Origin: Chitinophagales bacterium
GTDB taxonomy: Bacteria; Bacteroidota; Bacteroidia; Chitinophagales; LD1
Reading direction: 5' to 3'
NCBI GenBank assembly: GCA_026129525.1
Contig: JAHCHW010000001.1
Coordinates: forward strand, 446,001-510,000
DNA length: 64,000 nucleotides
How positions within the stretch are numbered: the stretch's first letter is position 1; each line of letters starts with the position of its first letter. Below, piece after piece: positions 54,846-64,000 of the stretch. The position numbers were made by a program, and so were the translations under genes. The notes beneath the pieces were generated by a model. It was not told where the DNA came from and did no database searches. It saw only the letters and a list, made by a program, of their open reading frames with translations.

Positions 54846-56276
54846 TTAGTTCGTTCCTTTTAAAACATCTCCCACCAATCTCCACTGCTTCGCTTGTTCC
54901 AGTTCATACGCCAGTTCCAAAAGCCGTTTATCTAAACCATACGGAGCCGTAAAGTGAACCCCAATAGGCATACTGTTTTCGGAAGTGCCCAACGGGAGCG
55001 AAATGGCAGGTGCACCGGTAATGTTTTGCAAACCGGCATAGCTGGCATATTCAATAGCTCTGCGCGAAATTTCTTCGTACGTAAGTGATGTAGAAAAGTG
55101 TCCGATTGGTGGTGTGTTGTGCGATACCACCGGAGTCATTATCACATCATATTTCTCAAACAGCGCTTCGGCATCGCGTCCGGTTTTACGCAGCAGTCTG
55201 ATGCTGCGCGGTATTTGAAGTGCATTGGCTTTGAACTGCTTGCTCAAGCCCATTGTAAAAGGCTCTAATTCTCCATGGTCAACTTTGGCATTGATGGTTA
55301 CAGTGCCCATGTGGCTGAGCATGTATGCCAGAAACCCGTAGTAATTCAGGTAATGCTCGCTCATGGCATCAATGTCAATTGGCACCGGAATCTGTTCAAC
55401 GGTATGTCCGAGTGTTTCTAACAGTTTGGCGGTTTCTAGTTGTGTGCGGTAAGTGTCTTTGTCCTGGTGTCCGAGTTTTCCTTTTTCCGGATTGAAGAAA
55501 AAAGCAATTCGCAAGCGTTGTTGAGAAGGATGTTTTACATACCCCATTTCGGGCAGACGCGGATTTTTGTAAAACTTTTCAGCAGCAGCATAAAAGGCAG
55601 CAGTATCGCGCACACTTCGCGTAAGCACTCCCTGGTAAACAATTTGTAAGGGCATTAACTGCGAACCATCCATAGAAACCAATCGCCAGCGCGAAGGTTT
55701 CAGCCCCACCAAGCCGCAACAGGCAGCAGGAATGCGAATAGAGCCAGCTCCATCGTTGGCGGTAGCAATAGGCACCACTCCGCTTGCCACCAATGCAGCC
55801 GAGCCGGACGAAGATCCACCGGTTGTGTAATCAGTATTCCACGGGTTGCGGGTAATGCCCCACTTTTCGTTTTCGGTGCTGCATATTAAACCGAATTCGG
55901 GCATGGTGCTTTTGCCCAAATTATTTATACCGGTTGAAAGAAACTGCTGTACAAACTTGCTGTGTCGCTTGGCAGTTTTTGCTTTAAATGCACCGGTGCC
56001 TAATTGCGTTGGATAACCGCGAATGTTATCGGTATCTTTTACAAATGCCGGCACTCCGTAAAACATTCCCCCTTTTGCCGGAGTATAGTTGCGCGCATCA
56101 TCGTATGTTTTTACAACAATGGCATTCAGTTCGGAGTTTACTTTTTCGGCACGCGCAATGGCTGCTTCGGTAACTTCTGCAACCGATACGTTGCCACGTG
56201 CAATGGCTTCTGCCAATGCCACTGCATCCATTTTTCCTAAGGCATCATCGGTAAATGCACTTATGCGCTTTCCCAT
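54846..56276 (-). CDS. Amidase-signature family hydrolase
   Basis: A 476-residue amidase-signature enzyme distinct from GatA. The triad is Lys80 (FVKDTD), Ser155 ([10 protein letters not shown]) and Ser179 (GAGSIRIPA). It lacks GatA-specific blocks and has the AmiC/6-aminohexanoate-cyclic-dimer-hydrolase style sequence [12 protein letters not shown]. It probably hydrolyses an aliphatic or cyclic amide. It precedes the alcohol dehydrogenase gene on the same strand by 255 bases, so membership in that unit is uncertain. ATG start at 56276. Confidence 0.88.
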   Translation of the reverse strand: MGKRISAFTDDALGKMDAVALAEAIARGNVSVAEVTEAAIARAEKVNSELNAIVVKTYDDARNYTPAKGGMFYGVPAFVKDTDNIRGYPTQLGTGAFKAKTAKRHSKFVQQFLSTGINNLGKSTMPEFGLICSTENEKWGITRNPWNTDYTTGGSSSGSAALVASGVVPIATANDGAGSIRIPAACCGLVGLKPSRWRLVSMDGSQLMPLQIVYQGVLTRSVRDTAAFYAAAEKFYKNPRLPEMGYVKHPSQQRLRIAFFFNPEKGKLGHQDKDTYRTQLETAKLLETLGHTVEQIPVPIDIDAMSEHYLNYYGFLAYMLSHMGTVTINAKVDHGELEPFTMGLSKQFKANALQIPRSIRLLRKTGRDAEALFEKYDVIMTPVVSHNTPPIGHFSTSLTYEEISRRAIEYASYAGLQNITGAPAISLPLGTSENSMPIGVHFTAPYGLDKRLLELAYELEQAKQWRLVGDVLKGTN

Positions 56277-56359
56277 AAAACAAGTTGATATAGTAAACGG
56301 AAATTAAACCGGCAGATTTTAAACCGAAGAAAAATAAGGAGTCTTTTCTTCGTGTAGCA

Positions 56360-56926
56360 CTAAACTGTCATTATCTCTTTCTCCTTAACCTCCAAGTGTT
56401 TTTCTACTCTGGCGGTGTAGTCGTTAATAATGCCCTGCACATTTCCTTCGGCACTTTTGGCGGCATCTTCGGTTAAGCCGTCCTTCTGCATTTTTTTAAT
56501 TCTCTCTAATGCATCTCTGCGTAAGTTGCGGAGAGAAATACGACAGTTTTCGGCCTCGTGTTTGGTTTGCTTTACCAGTTCTTTTCTTCTTTCCTCGGTT
56601 AAAGGAGGGATGTTGAGGCGGATAATTTTTCCATCGTTTTGCGGAGTAAGCCCAATGTTGGCAGCCAGTATCGCTTTTTCGATAGGTTGCAACAAGGAAG
56701 GGTCCCAAGGCTGAATGGAAATAGTGCGCGCATCGGGCGTAGAAACATTTCCCACTTGTATTAAAGGAGATTTAGCCCCATACGCATCAACAAGAACACC
56801 GTCCAGCATTCCCGCGCTTGCTTTGCCGGCACGTATCTTCGACAATTCGAATTCGAAATGCTCCAGTGCTTTTTGCATGTGAGCGCGGGTTTCGTCCAAT
56901 ACTTTTTTTACATCGCCTTCTGTCAT
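56360..56926 (-). CDS. frr: Ribosome recycling factor
   Basis: A 188-residue factor that, with EF-G, splits post-termination ribosomes. Typical blocks are HFEFELSKIRAGKASAGMLDG, PDARTISIQPWD and IRLNIPPLTEERRKELVKQ. Length is normal. It follows pyrH by 42 bases on the same strand, the standard bacterial pyrH-frr pair, here without tsf or rpsB nearby. Confidence 0.97.
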   Translation of the reverse strand: MTEGDVKKVLDETRAHMQKALEHFEFELSKIRAGKASAGMLDGVLVDAYGAKSPLIQVGNVSTPDARTISIQPWDPSLLQPIEKAILAANIGLTPQNDGKIIRLNIPPLTEERRKELVKQTKHEAENCRISLRNLRRDALERIKKMQKDGLTEDAAKSAEGNVQGIINDYTARVEKHLEVKEKEIMTV

Positions 56927-56968
56927 AACTCAATGTTTGGTTGGTTTATTTGTTTGTTGTTTGATTGT

Positions 56969-57676
56969 TTAATCGCTTACCAATGTTCCTATTTGCTCTC
57001 CGTTAACTACTTTCTTCAGGTTACCTTTTCTGTTCATATCAAACACAATAATGGGCAAATGATTTTCCTGGCATAGTGTAAAGGCAGTTAAGTCCATTAC
57101 ATTCAGTTTACGACTGAGCGCTTCCGAAAAAGTAATACGGTCGAATTTTTTGGCGTTCGGATTTTTTTCCGGGTCGGCATCGTAAATACCGTCAACACGA
57201 GTGCCTTTCAAAATTACATCGGCTTCTATCTCCGTGGCGCGCAACGCTGCGGCAGTATCGGTAGTAAAATACGGGTTGCCGGTACCGGCACCAAAAATTA
57301 CCACGCGTCCTTTTTCCAAATGGCGAACGGCTCTTCGCTTTATAAACGGCTCGGCAATTTCTTTCATTTCAATGGCAGATAGCAGTCGCGTCCACACACC
57401 AATTTTTTCCAAGCCGCTTTGCAATGCCATGCTGTTGATAACCGTAGCTAACATTCCCATGTAGTCGCCTTGCACACGGTCAATACCATTGGCACTTGCC
57501 TGTATGCCGCGAAAAATATTTCCACCGCCTATTACTACAGCCACCTGCACACCGGTGTCGGTTATCTGTTTTATTTCTTCTGCATATTGCATCACCATAT
57601 CGGCATCAATACCAAATTGCTTGTTGCCCATTAGTGATTCACCGCTCAGTTTCAGAAGAATACGCTTGTATTGCAT
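56969..57676 (-). CDS. pyrH: UMP kinase
   Basis: A 235-residue amino-acid-kinase-fold enzyme phosphorylating UMP to UDP. The opening [43 protein letters not shown] and [17 protein letters not shown] are diagnostic. I choose the ATG at 57676; the frame extends to 57721, but that adds a hydrophobic leader foreign to the family. It forms an operon with frr. Confidence 0.97.
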   Translation of the reverse strand: MQYKRILLKLSGESLMGNKQFGIDADMVMQYAEEIKQITDTGVQVAVVIGGGNIFRGIQASANGIDRVQGDYMGMLATVINSMALQSGLEKIGVWTRLLSAIEMKEIAEPFIKRRAVRHLEKGRVVIFGAGTGNPYFTTDTAAALRATEIEADVILKGTRVDGIYDADPEKNPNAKKFDRITFSEALSRKLNVMDLTAFTLCQENHLPIIVFDMNRKGNLKKVVNGEQIGTLVSD

Positions 57677-57743
57677 AGCGGACGTGAAAATAGAAAAAAC
57701 AAACAGCCGTAATAATGACAAGGAAAGCAGGGTTACAATATAC

Positions 57744-60700
57744 CTACCTCACCACCATCCTCCTTAACCCCACTCCTTTCTCGGTTTTCAGTTGAATGAA
57801 GTAAACGCCCGCTGCAAAATTTTTGTTGGCAATGTAGAAGTGATTTTCTCCGCTGTGTGTTTCAAACACCCGCAGGTCAATTACGTTGCCCACCATGTCG
57901 GTTACTTTCAGTTCAACATTCTCCGGTTTTGCAGAATTCAGTTTTAATGCAAAAGCGCCATCGTTCGGATTCGGATAAATGCTCCAGTCGCTGTAACTCA
58001 GTTCTTCAATGCCTGTTTGGTGGTCAATACAGGCGGTGTCTTTGCAGCCGTATTGGTCGGTAACCACTACACAGAACAAGGTAGAAAAAGTAGGATTGAG
58101 AAACTGGTTGGTTTGCCCGCTCATAATAGTCCAGTTAGGATTAACGCTGTACCATTGGTAACTCATACCTGCCGGATAAGCAAACAATGAATTGCCTACC
58201 TGCTGCACGGTAGCCACAGGCGGAGCGTGCACACAAATAGAGTCCACGCAATCAATAGTGCCTGGCAGCAAATTATTGATGATAAGAATGACCGGATGGC
58301 AACCCGCAGTGTTGTAAGTAACCGTATGCGGGCCGGGACCCGAAGCCGTAGCCGGCACTCCGTTCGGGAACTGCCAGGTAAAGGTTAAGCCCGATGGATT
58401 TCCACCATACGTGAATGTGGAAGTTTGTCCAACGCAAATGTTTTTGTCAAATTCCAACAGGCACGATGGATGAGCCGGAGTGCCGCAGTGCAGGTTGATG
58501 CAAATAGTGGTATCGGAACAAAATACATTGCCTTGGTTCATCATAAACGTGATGCACATAATGGTATCAGCCGGACCGGTAGGCGTATAAGTGCCGCTAA
58601 TAACAAGGGTGTTGCCGTTCATCACTACCGGATTGCTGCCGTTAATAGTAGTATTGCCGCTTGTTTGCATTTGCAAGGTGCCGCAGCCGCGTATAGTCAT
58701 ATTGAAATGATACTGCAAGCCAACAGGCGTTTGCACACACCACACCGAGTCTTTCAGATAATAGAAGTAGCAGCAGGTAGTATCAACCTCATGGCAGGGC
58801 GGCAGTACTACACATTCGGTGTCGCTGTAGCAGCAAATAAGTTCGTGCCCCATGCTGTCGAAGGCGGCAATGTGTGAACGGAAGCAAAGCGTATCGCCCG
58901 CAGTGCCATTAAAGATGGTAGCAGTTAAAGGCCCCGAACTTCCACCGCTGGGGATGGTAATAAAATTGATAACCGGTGAAAAAGCAATATTGAGATGCGG
59001 AGGCAGCACTTCGAGATTTACCTGCGTAACTGTTACCTGCGATTGATTGAACACCTGATAATGCAACACGTACTTTCCGGTAGAGTCGCATACTACCGAA
59101 TCAATTCGCAGGTCGGCACATAAACTGTCAGGGCAGGGGTAAAGCGTAAGGTCTAATTCGCCCGTGGTGTCCACACAACCGAAACTATTGGTAACAATTA
59201 CCGAATAAATACCGCTCATGCTTGTAGTGTAGCATTGGTTGGTAGCGCTTGGAATGGGAACACCATTGTTAAGCCATTGCCAACTGCTGCCCGCAGGAGC
59301 GCAAATGGTGTAAGGCGCACAGGTATCAAAGCAGCCTTCATAGAAGGAACACAAATACGGCAAGGGATTAACGGTTACACAATAGCTGGCGGTGTTCTTG
59401 CAGCCGTTGGTATCAATAGCAGTGGCGTAGTAGCAGCCGTTCTTTGTTACAAAAATGGTGTCGTTTACTTCGCCCGTATTCCACTGAAAAATAACGGTAG
59501 GGTCGGGGTGCGAAACTACGAGCACTACGGTATCGCCCGCGCAAACAGTTGAACTGCCCAACGCCACAATTACCGGTGGCAAAGGCAGCGGATGAACAAT
59601 GACGATATAAGGCAGCGAAGTATCAAAACAACCCGTGGTAGTGTCGGTAATAACTACCTGATAGTTGTAGGTGCCGGGCGGCAATCCGAATACCGAAACA
59701 GCATTTGATGTAGCGCCATTCACATTCGGATCATTACTCATCCATTGATACAGCCAGTTGATGTGATATGGTGTAGTAAGATTGGTAAACTCGCCAAAGC
59801 AAAGTTCATCGTTGCCGGTGTTGGTGATAACTGCCGGAGGTGCGGTGTTTACAATAATTTTAATGAAGGTAGAATACGGGCAACCGCTGCCGTCATTCAT
59901 GGTTACCGAGTAAATGCCGGTGGAGGTTACGGTTATGGAATCGTTGGTAGAGCCGTTACTCCACAAGTAAGAGCAAATGCCGCAAGGTGGTGCTACTAAC
60001 AACACATTGGTTCCGGCACAAACCACCGTGTCGGGAAAAGCAGTAATATTTCCGCTTAGGGCAGGCGCTACAATGGTGATGTTCTGTTGTGTGGTATCGT
60101 AGCAACCGTAAATGTCGTGCACTATCAGTGTAACCGTGTATGTGTTTGCCGGGTTAAAACTGTGCGTAGGGTTTTGATTGAGCGAAGTTCCCGCATCGCC
60201 AAAATTCCAGTTCCAGTAATTGATGCTTGCGAACGATGCATCGGTAAACAACACGGGGTTGTTAATGCAGTTCGGACTGCTGAAACTGAACGCAGCCGTT
60301 GGTTTGGCAGGAACAATAACGGTATCGGTAAACACATCGGTACACAAACCGTTGCTTACGGTAAGCGTAACAATATAAGTGCCGGGCGCTGCATACAAAT
60401 GGCAGGGGTTAGGCAGCGAAGAAGTATTCGCATCGCCAAAGTTCCAACTCCACGAAGTAATGTTGTTGCCCGCAGTGTATGTGCTTTTATCGGTAAAGCA
60501 AACCGAATCGTTCCAGCAGCCGGAGGCAACATCAAACTTGGCGAGCAAAGGAATTTCGATATGTGCGGTGTCTTGCAAAACACAAGTATCAACCCCATTC
60601 GTGCTCGGCACTAAACCGCTTAGTACCACTAAATAAAAACCCGCCTGCGAATAGCTGTGTGTGGGATTGGTGAGATTAGAAAAATTGAAATCGCCAAAAT

Positions 60701-63383
60701 TCCAACTGAAGTTAAATGCATTAACCGAGGTATTGGTAAACGCAACCGGATTGCACGAGGTATGCGTAAAACTTACGCTGCCATTAGGCGTACAACTTCC
60801 GGGACCACCGCTACCGCCATTGCACGAATCTTCCTGCACTACCAGCGCATTCGAAAGCGCGGTGCAGCCGTTGGTTACATCGGTTACCACCACGGTGTAA
60901 CTTCCCGGAGTGGATACCGAAGCGCACTGTGTAGTAGCTCCGTTCGACCACAGGTAGGTGTAGTTTACATTTCCCAACGCGCACATGTTTACGCTGTATG
61001 CGGTGCCTATGCAGTAAGTCAGAAAATTGAGCGTGCTGATGCTGGCGGTTGGCCCGCTTACATACTGCACGTTTATTTGCGAAAGCGCAGTGCAGCCGCT
61101 CGCATTAGTAGCGGTTACCTGATATAATCCTTCCAAGAAAATAGTGGTGGGATTTGTTACCGAATTATAGCCGCTTGGTCCGCTCCACATATAACTCACT
61201 CCGCCTGTTGCCTGCAACTGCGCGCTGCCGCCCGCGCATAAACTTCCCAACTGTGCAACAGTAGGTGTGGGCGCGGGATTAAGTGTTACCGTAGTAGAAT
61301 TCGACAAATTGTTGCCGCACACATTTACGGTAAGCGTAACCGTAACCGTTTGCGGAGCATTGTTTCCCCATTCAATTAAAGTAGATGCGCTTCCGAGCGA
61401 AAGCACGCTGCCTGCATTGGAGGGCGTAATGCTCCATGTATAAGTAGTACCTACAGGGTACAACGTAGGGCAACTAAAACTGTTGGTAGAGTTGGCACAA
61501 AACGGACTGCCCGCTACAATAGCCGGTGGCGCGGGTGTTACCGGATAAACATTCTGCGTGGTAGTATCGGAATTGCAGAACGGAGAGTTGGGCATTTGTG
61601 TAAACGCCTGCACAATAAACGGAGGCGTGCTGCCCCAGGTAACCGTTACACAACTTCCTATGGAAGAGGTGGGTGTTCCTCCCGTAATAATCCAGTTAAC
61701 GGTGTTAGAAGTAGGATTGGCGCAATACATGGCAGAAGAGTTGGGGCACACAACCGTATCGCCCGTAATGCTTGGAGCTGCGGGTGGCGCATGCACTTTC
61801 ACCGCCAACACAGCCGAATCGGAACAAGTGTTGAGCGGATTAAGCGGCACAGCCGTAATTAAAAAGTTGCCGGTTAAGCCCTGCCAGTTTACACTTACCG
61901 ATGGCGATGGACTTCCCGAAAGAATTGGTCCCGCAGGATAAACATTCCAAAAACACGGAAGCCCCATTAAGGCAAAGTAGTTGGACACAGTATTGGAGCA
62001 GGCGGGGTTGGGACCCATAATAGTCAACTCGGGGCGAACGCGTATAACAATAGAAGCTGTTCCTCCGCATTGTAAAAACGAATCGTAAAACTGCACAGTG
62101 AGTGTATCGTTGCAGACCATCATATTTGGTGCCCAGCAAATTTCCACTTCGTTGCAGCAAACCGAATCGCTTAATACACCGCAGTTGCTACTGCTTAAAC
62201 TCCATGTGTAGGTTGCTCCGCTGAAAAGCGGCAGCGTGTACGTTTTACAATCACCGGGGCACACCACGGTATCGCCACTAATAGTGGCTATGCTTGGCAC
62301 AATAGGAATATAGATAAGCGTGGTATCGCTGCACACGCCTCCGCAGCCGGTAATGTATAAACCTAAAGTGCCCAACTGCCCTGCTCCCCATGCTACGGTT
62401 ACGCTCGGTGTTCCCGCACCGCTAATAATGGTTCCGCCAATGGCAAACCAATTGTAGGTGCAACCCGCTGTGGCGGCTGTAGAGTAAGTAGCCGTATCAA
62501 ACGCACAAACCGTAGAAGGACAAGTGATTTCGGGCCCCGGCAGCGAATCAATGGTGATGATGCTCGAAAATGTATCGCTGCAAAAACATTTGTTGAACAC
62601 AATGAGTGTAATGGTATAAGTGCCCGCGCTGCTGTAGGAATGGGTAGGATTGGTAAGCGAAGAAGTTCCTCCATCGCCAAAATACCATTGGTAGGTGTTG
62701 GCTCCTGTTGAAAGATTGGTAAACGGCACCGATGAAAACTTGCAGGCACTACTTTGGTGCGTAAAGTTGGCAACAGGCAAATCAATTTTCTCTACACAAA
62801 TTTCTGCCGAATCGGTGCAGCCCCATTGGTTGGTTTCAATTACCAACAGCGTTCCGTAGCCGGTGCTGTCCCAGGTAACGGTGGCAGTGTTGGTTGAAGT
62901 GGTAATACTTAAATCGCCTGTGGCAAACCATTGGTAAGTGCTGCCGGCATTCAACGTGGTGGAGTATGTTACTGTGGCATACTTGCACACTTTTTCGCAA
63001 TCGCTTTTATGGTCGGGTAATTGCCCGGTAGAACCCTGCCCGCCTGCGGTGGGGCAGCTTGGGTAAGGCGCGTGTGTAATTTCCGGAGCGGGTTTCGGAT
63101 AAATGGTAATGTTCAGAAAGTAGTTGGCGCTGGGCGATGTTTGCGAAACAATGAGCGTGCCGGTGCCTGCCGCGCCCCATTGCACCACGGCACTGTCGGT
63201 TACGGGGGAGCCGAGAATAGTTCCACCCGTTATACTCCAGAAGTACGATGCACCGCTCACATAGGGCGCGTAGTAGGTTACTTTTTCACCGGCACATACA
63301 GCCGTATCTCCGGCAATTTGTGCCGAAGCGGTGTTTACAAACAAAAGAGGGATGAACGAAACGAGTGTCAGGAGTTTCTTCAT
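57744..63383 (-). CDS. Giant cysteine-rich PKD-domain T9SS surface protein
   Basis: A 1,879-residue secreted protein. The signal peptide ends near NTASAQ (residue 22). Many PKD and PKD-like beta domains follow: clear WxFGD or WNFGD cores lie at about residues 208-285, 870-940, 955-1035 and 1035-1110, with Ig-like repeats opening with variants of GDTVVCPG in between. Cysteines recur at regular positions throughout, unusual for PKD arrays. The last 90 residues ([11 protein letters not shown] to RRMVVR) form a type A T9SS sorting domain, so it is probably exported by SprA and anchored at the surface as an adhesin or matrix protein. No enzymatic motif was seen. Confidence 0.9.
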   Translation of the reverse strand: MKKLLTLVSFIPLLFVNTASAQIAGDTAVCAGEKVTYYAPYVSGASYFWSITGGTILGSPVTDSAVVQWGAAGTGTLIVSQTSPSANYFLNITIYPKPAPEITHAPYPSCPTAGGQGSTGQLPDHKSDCEKVCKYATVTYSTTLNAGSTYQWFATGDLSITTSTNTATVTWDSTGYGTLLVIETNQWGCTDSAEICVEKIDLPVANFTHQSSACKFSSVPFTNLSTGANTYQWYFGDGGTSSLTNPTHSYSSAGTYTITLIVFNKCFCSDTFSSIITIDSLPGPEITCPSTVCAFDTATYSTAATAGCTYNWFAIGGTIISGAGTPSVTVAWGAGQLGTLGLYITGCGGVCSDTTLIYIPIVPSIATISGDTVVCPGDCKTYTLPLFSGATYTWSLSSSNCGVLSDSVCCNEVEICWAPNMMVCNDTLTVQFYDSFLQCGGTASIVIRVRPELTIMGPNPACSNTVSNYFALMGLPCFWNVYPAGPILSGSPSPSVSVNWQGLTGNFLITAVPLNPLNTCSDSAVLAVKVHAPPAAPSITGDTVVCPNSSAMYCANPTSNTVNWIITGGTPTSSIGSCVTVTWGSTPPFIVQAFTQMPNSPFCNSDTTTQNVYPVTPAPPAIVAGSPFCANSTNSFSCPTLYPVGTTYTWSITPSNAGSVLSLGSASTLIEWGNNAPQTVTVTLTVNVCGNNLSNSTTVTLNPAPTPTVAQLGSLCAGGSAQLQATGGVSYMWSGPSGYNSVTNPTTIFLEGLYQVTATNASGCTALSQINVQYVSGPTASISTLNFLTYCIGTAYSVNMCALGNVNYTYLWSNGATTQCASVSTPGSYTVVVTDVTNGCTALSNALVVQEDSCNGGSGGPGSCTPNGSVSFTHTSCNPVAFTNTSVNAFNFSWNFGDFNFSNLTNPTHSYSQAGFYLVVLSGLVPSTNGVDTCVLQDTAHIEIPLLAKFDVASGCWNDSVCFTDKSTYTAGNNITSWSWNFGDANTSSLPNPCHLYAAPGTYIVTLTVSNGLCTDVFTDTVIVPAKPTAAFSFSSPNCINNPVLFTDASFASINYWNWNFGDAGTSLNQNPTHSFNPANTYTVTLIVHDIYGCYDTTQQNITIVAPALSGNITAFPDTVVCAGTNVLLVAPPCGICSYLWSNGSTNDSITVTSTGIYSVTMNDGSGCPYSTFIKIIVNTAPPAVITNTGNDELCFGEFTNLTTPYHINWLYQWMSNDPNVNGATSNAVSVFGLPPGTYNYQVVITDTTTGCFDTSLPYIVIVHPLPLPPVIVALGSSTVCAGDTVVLVVSHPDPTVIFQWNTGEVNDTIFVTKNGCYYATAIDTNGCKNTASYCVTVNPLPYLCSFYEGCFDTCAPYTICAPAGSSWQWLNNGVPIPSATNQCYTTSMSGIYSVIVTNSFGCVDTTGELDLTLYPCPDSLCADLRIDSVVCDSTGKYVLHYQVFNQSQVTVTQVNLEVLPPHLNIAFSPVINFITIPSGGSSGPLTATIFNGTAGDTLCFRSHIAAFDSMGHELICCYSDTECVVLPPCHEVDTTCCYFYYLKDSVWCVQTPVGLQYHFNMTIRGCGTLQMQTSGNTTINGSNPVVMNGNTLVISGTYTPTGPADTIMCITFMMNQGNVFCSDTTICINLHCGTPAHPSCLLEFDKNICVGQTSTFTYGGNPSGLTFTWQFPNGVPATASGPGPHTVTYNTAGCHPVILIINNLLPGTIDCVDSICVHAPPVATVQQVGNSLFAYPAGMSYQWYSVNPNWTIMSGQTNQFLNPTFSTLFCVVVTDQYGCKDTACIDHQTGIEELSYSDWSIYPNPNDGAFALKLNSAKPENVELKVTDMVGNVIDLRVFETHSGENHFYIANKNFAAGVYFIQLKTEKGVGLRRMVVR

Positions 63384-63453
63384 AACGCTGGCTTTAAGAT
63401 TGGTTAAAGATAGAACTCAAGGGCGGGAAACAAAAACAAGTATTCATAAGCTG

Positions 63454-63484
63454 CCCCCGAAAGGGTTTTAAACCCTTTCGGGGG
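63454..63484. terminator. 31-base near-perfect palindrome between two T9SS cargo genes
   Basis: CCCCCGAAAGGGTTT (63454-63468) and AAACCCTTTCGGGGG (63470-63484) form a 15-bp stem around a single base. It lies just after the stop codon of the partial minus-strand gene and is a likely terminator or a dispersed palindrome. Confidence 0.55.
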
Positions 63485-63493
63485 ACAGTGTGA

Positions 63494-64000
63494 TTATTCT
63501 ATAACAACTTTCTGTGTATAAACACCTTGTTTGCCTTTGGCGTGCACTGCGTATATGCCTTTGGCAAACGGGCTTACCTCTAAATGTAAAAGTGCTGTTA
63601 CGGTACTATGTTGCGTATAAACAACTGTGCCTTGCATATCAATAATGCTTATCAAAAAATTTCCGGAAGGCATGTTGCCGAGGTCAATGGTAAGCGTATT
63701 ACTTGCCGGGTTAGGGAAACAGTTTAGCTGCCCAACTTCTTGAACTTTCGTTATCCCCAAATAAGAAGAAAAGCAGCCCAACTGATTTTCTTGGTAAAAC
63801 TGTTTTACATCCTGCATGCTTTGCTTTAGGGCAGTTACTCCGTTGGCTAAGCAATCTGAGTTGGCATCGCCTTCGGCATACACATAAGCCATATCGAAAC
63901 AAATGTTTGAACCGGCAGGTAAGCTAAACTTTCCGGTGTTGCCTACCGCCCTACGGTCACCGGGAGGTAACCCTGAATATACAAGGTCGCTCCAATCAGC
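63494..64000 (-). CDS. T9SS cargo protein, C-terminal part (5' end outside window)
   Basis: The frame is open to the right edge, so only the last 168 residues are visible. The first visible part reads DWSDLVYSGLPPGDRRAVGN, then a segment with AYVYAEGDANSDCLANGV. The final 80 residues, from NCFPNPASNTLTIDLGN to TQKVVIE, are a type A T9SS sorting domain. The visible upstream sequence resembles the pre-sorting part of peptidase- or metalloprotein-type cargo, but no catalytic domain is seen. An internal ATG at 63892 is not the true start. Confidence 0.85.
   Translation of the reverse strand, partial: ADWSDLVYSGLPPGDRRAVGNTGKFSLPAGSNICFDMAYVYAEGDANSDCLANGVTALKQSMQDVKQFYQENQLGCFSSYLGITKVQEVGQLNCFPNPASNTLTIDLGNMPSGNFLISIIDMQGTVVYTQHSTVTALLHLEVSPFAKGIYAVHAKGKQGVYTQKVVIE

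Noticed and set aside
57677..57721. 15-residue extension of pyrH
   Set aside because: UMP kinases begin at the [13 protein letters not shown] segment; the extra residues are a hydrophobic leader not seen in the family.
60087..60614. 175-codon plus-strand frame and several others opposite the PKD gene
   Set aside because: Antisense shadows of the PKD repeats with no independent domain.

Overview
The window comes from a member of the Bacteroidota, probably a gliding or T9SS-bearing environmental lineage. The evidence is a complete sprA (type IX secretion translocon) in a ruvA-sprA-gcvH-vanZ neighbourhood, three proteins with C-terminal T9SS sorting domains, a DUF6089 barrel protein, a DUF3127 protein, a saproxanthin/myxol-type carotenoid cluster, and promoters of the Bacteroidetes TAnnTTTG type. 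I cannot assign a genus. No rRNA, tRNA, CRISPR array, transposase, integrase or phage gene was recognised. The DNA reads as chromosomal core and near-core sequence with many small intergenic palindromes.

Layout: 1-734, the 3' part of an acyl-CoA dehydrogenase gene. 765-6471 (minus), a six-gene carotenoid operon crtD-cruF-crtZ-crtI-crtB-crtYcd. 6677-9449 (plus), a small unknown protein, a lipase-like lipoprotein and recA, closed by a bidirectional terminator. 9512-12473 (minus), an ABC-F ATPase and an arginase-family enzyme. 12653-19968 (plus), glpK and the elongasome operon mreB-mreC-mreD-mrdA-rodA. 19969-20378, a structured gap without a clear gene. 20379-26214, a DUF6089 barrel protein, an orphan polysaccharide-export permease (minus), hflX, tatA, gatA and ruvA. 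26222-37963 (plus), sprA, an SGNH-hydrolase-like membrane protein, gcvH, vanZ-like and a TPR protein. 38041-43777 (minus), an RsbW-like kinase, a DUF4175 coiled-coil membrane protein and a family 5 solute-binding lipoprotein.

44111-51172 (mostly plus): an esterase lipoprotein, DUF3127 with an SSB-like acidic tail, a zinc-ribbon protein (minus), a tail-less SSB, a secreted protein with three tandem caspase-like domains of which only the last keeps its catalytic residues, and a T9SS-secreted M43 metalloprotease. 51219-57676 (minus): aldehyde dehydrogenase, gamma-glutamyl-GABA-hydrolase-like amidotransferase, iron-containing alcohol dehydrogenase (together a plausible GABA/4-hydroxybutyrate module), an amidase, frr and pyrH. 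57744-64000 (minus): a 1,879-residue cysteine-rich PKD surface protein and the 3' end of a second T9SS cargo gene.

The most unusual items are the triple caspase-like protein with its palindrome-covered promoter, the split of SSB core and SSB-like tail between two neighbouring genes, the lysine-rich insertion in SprA, and at least six unrelated families of intergenic palindromes.
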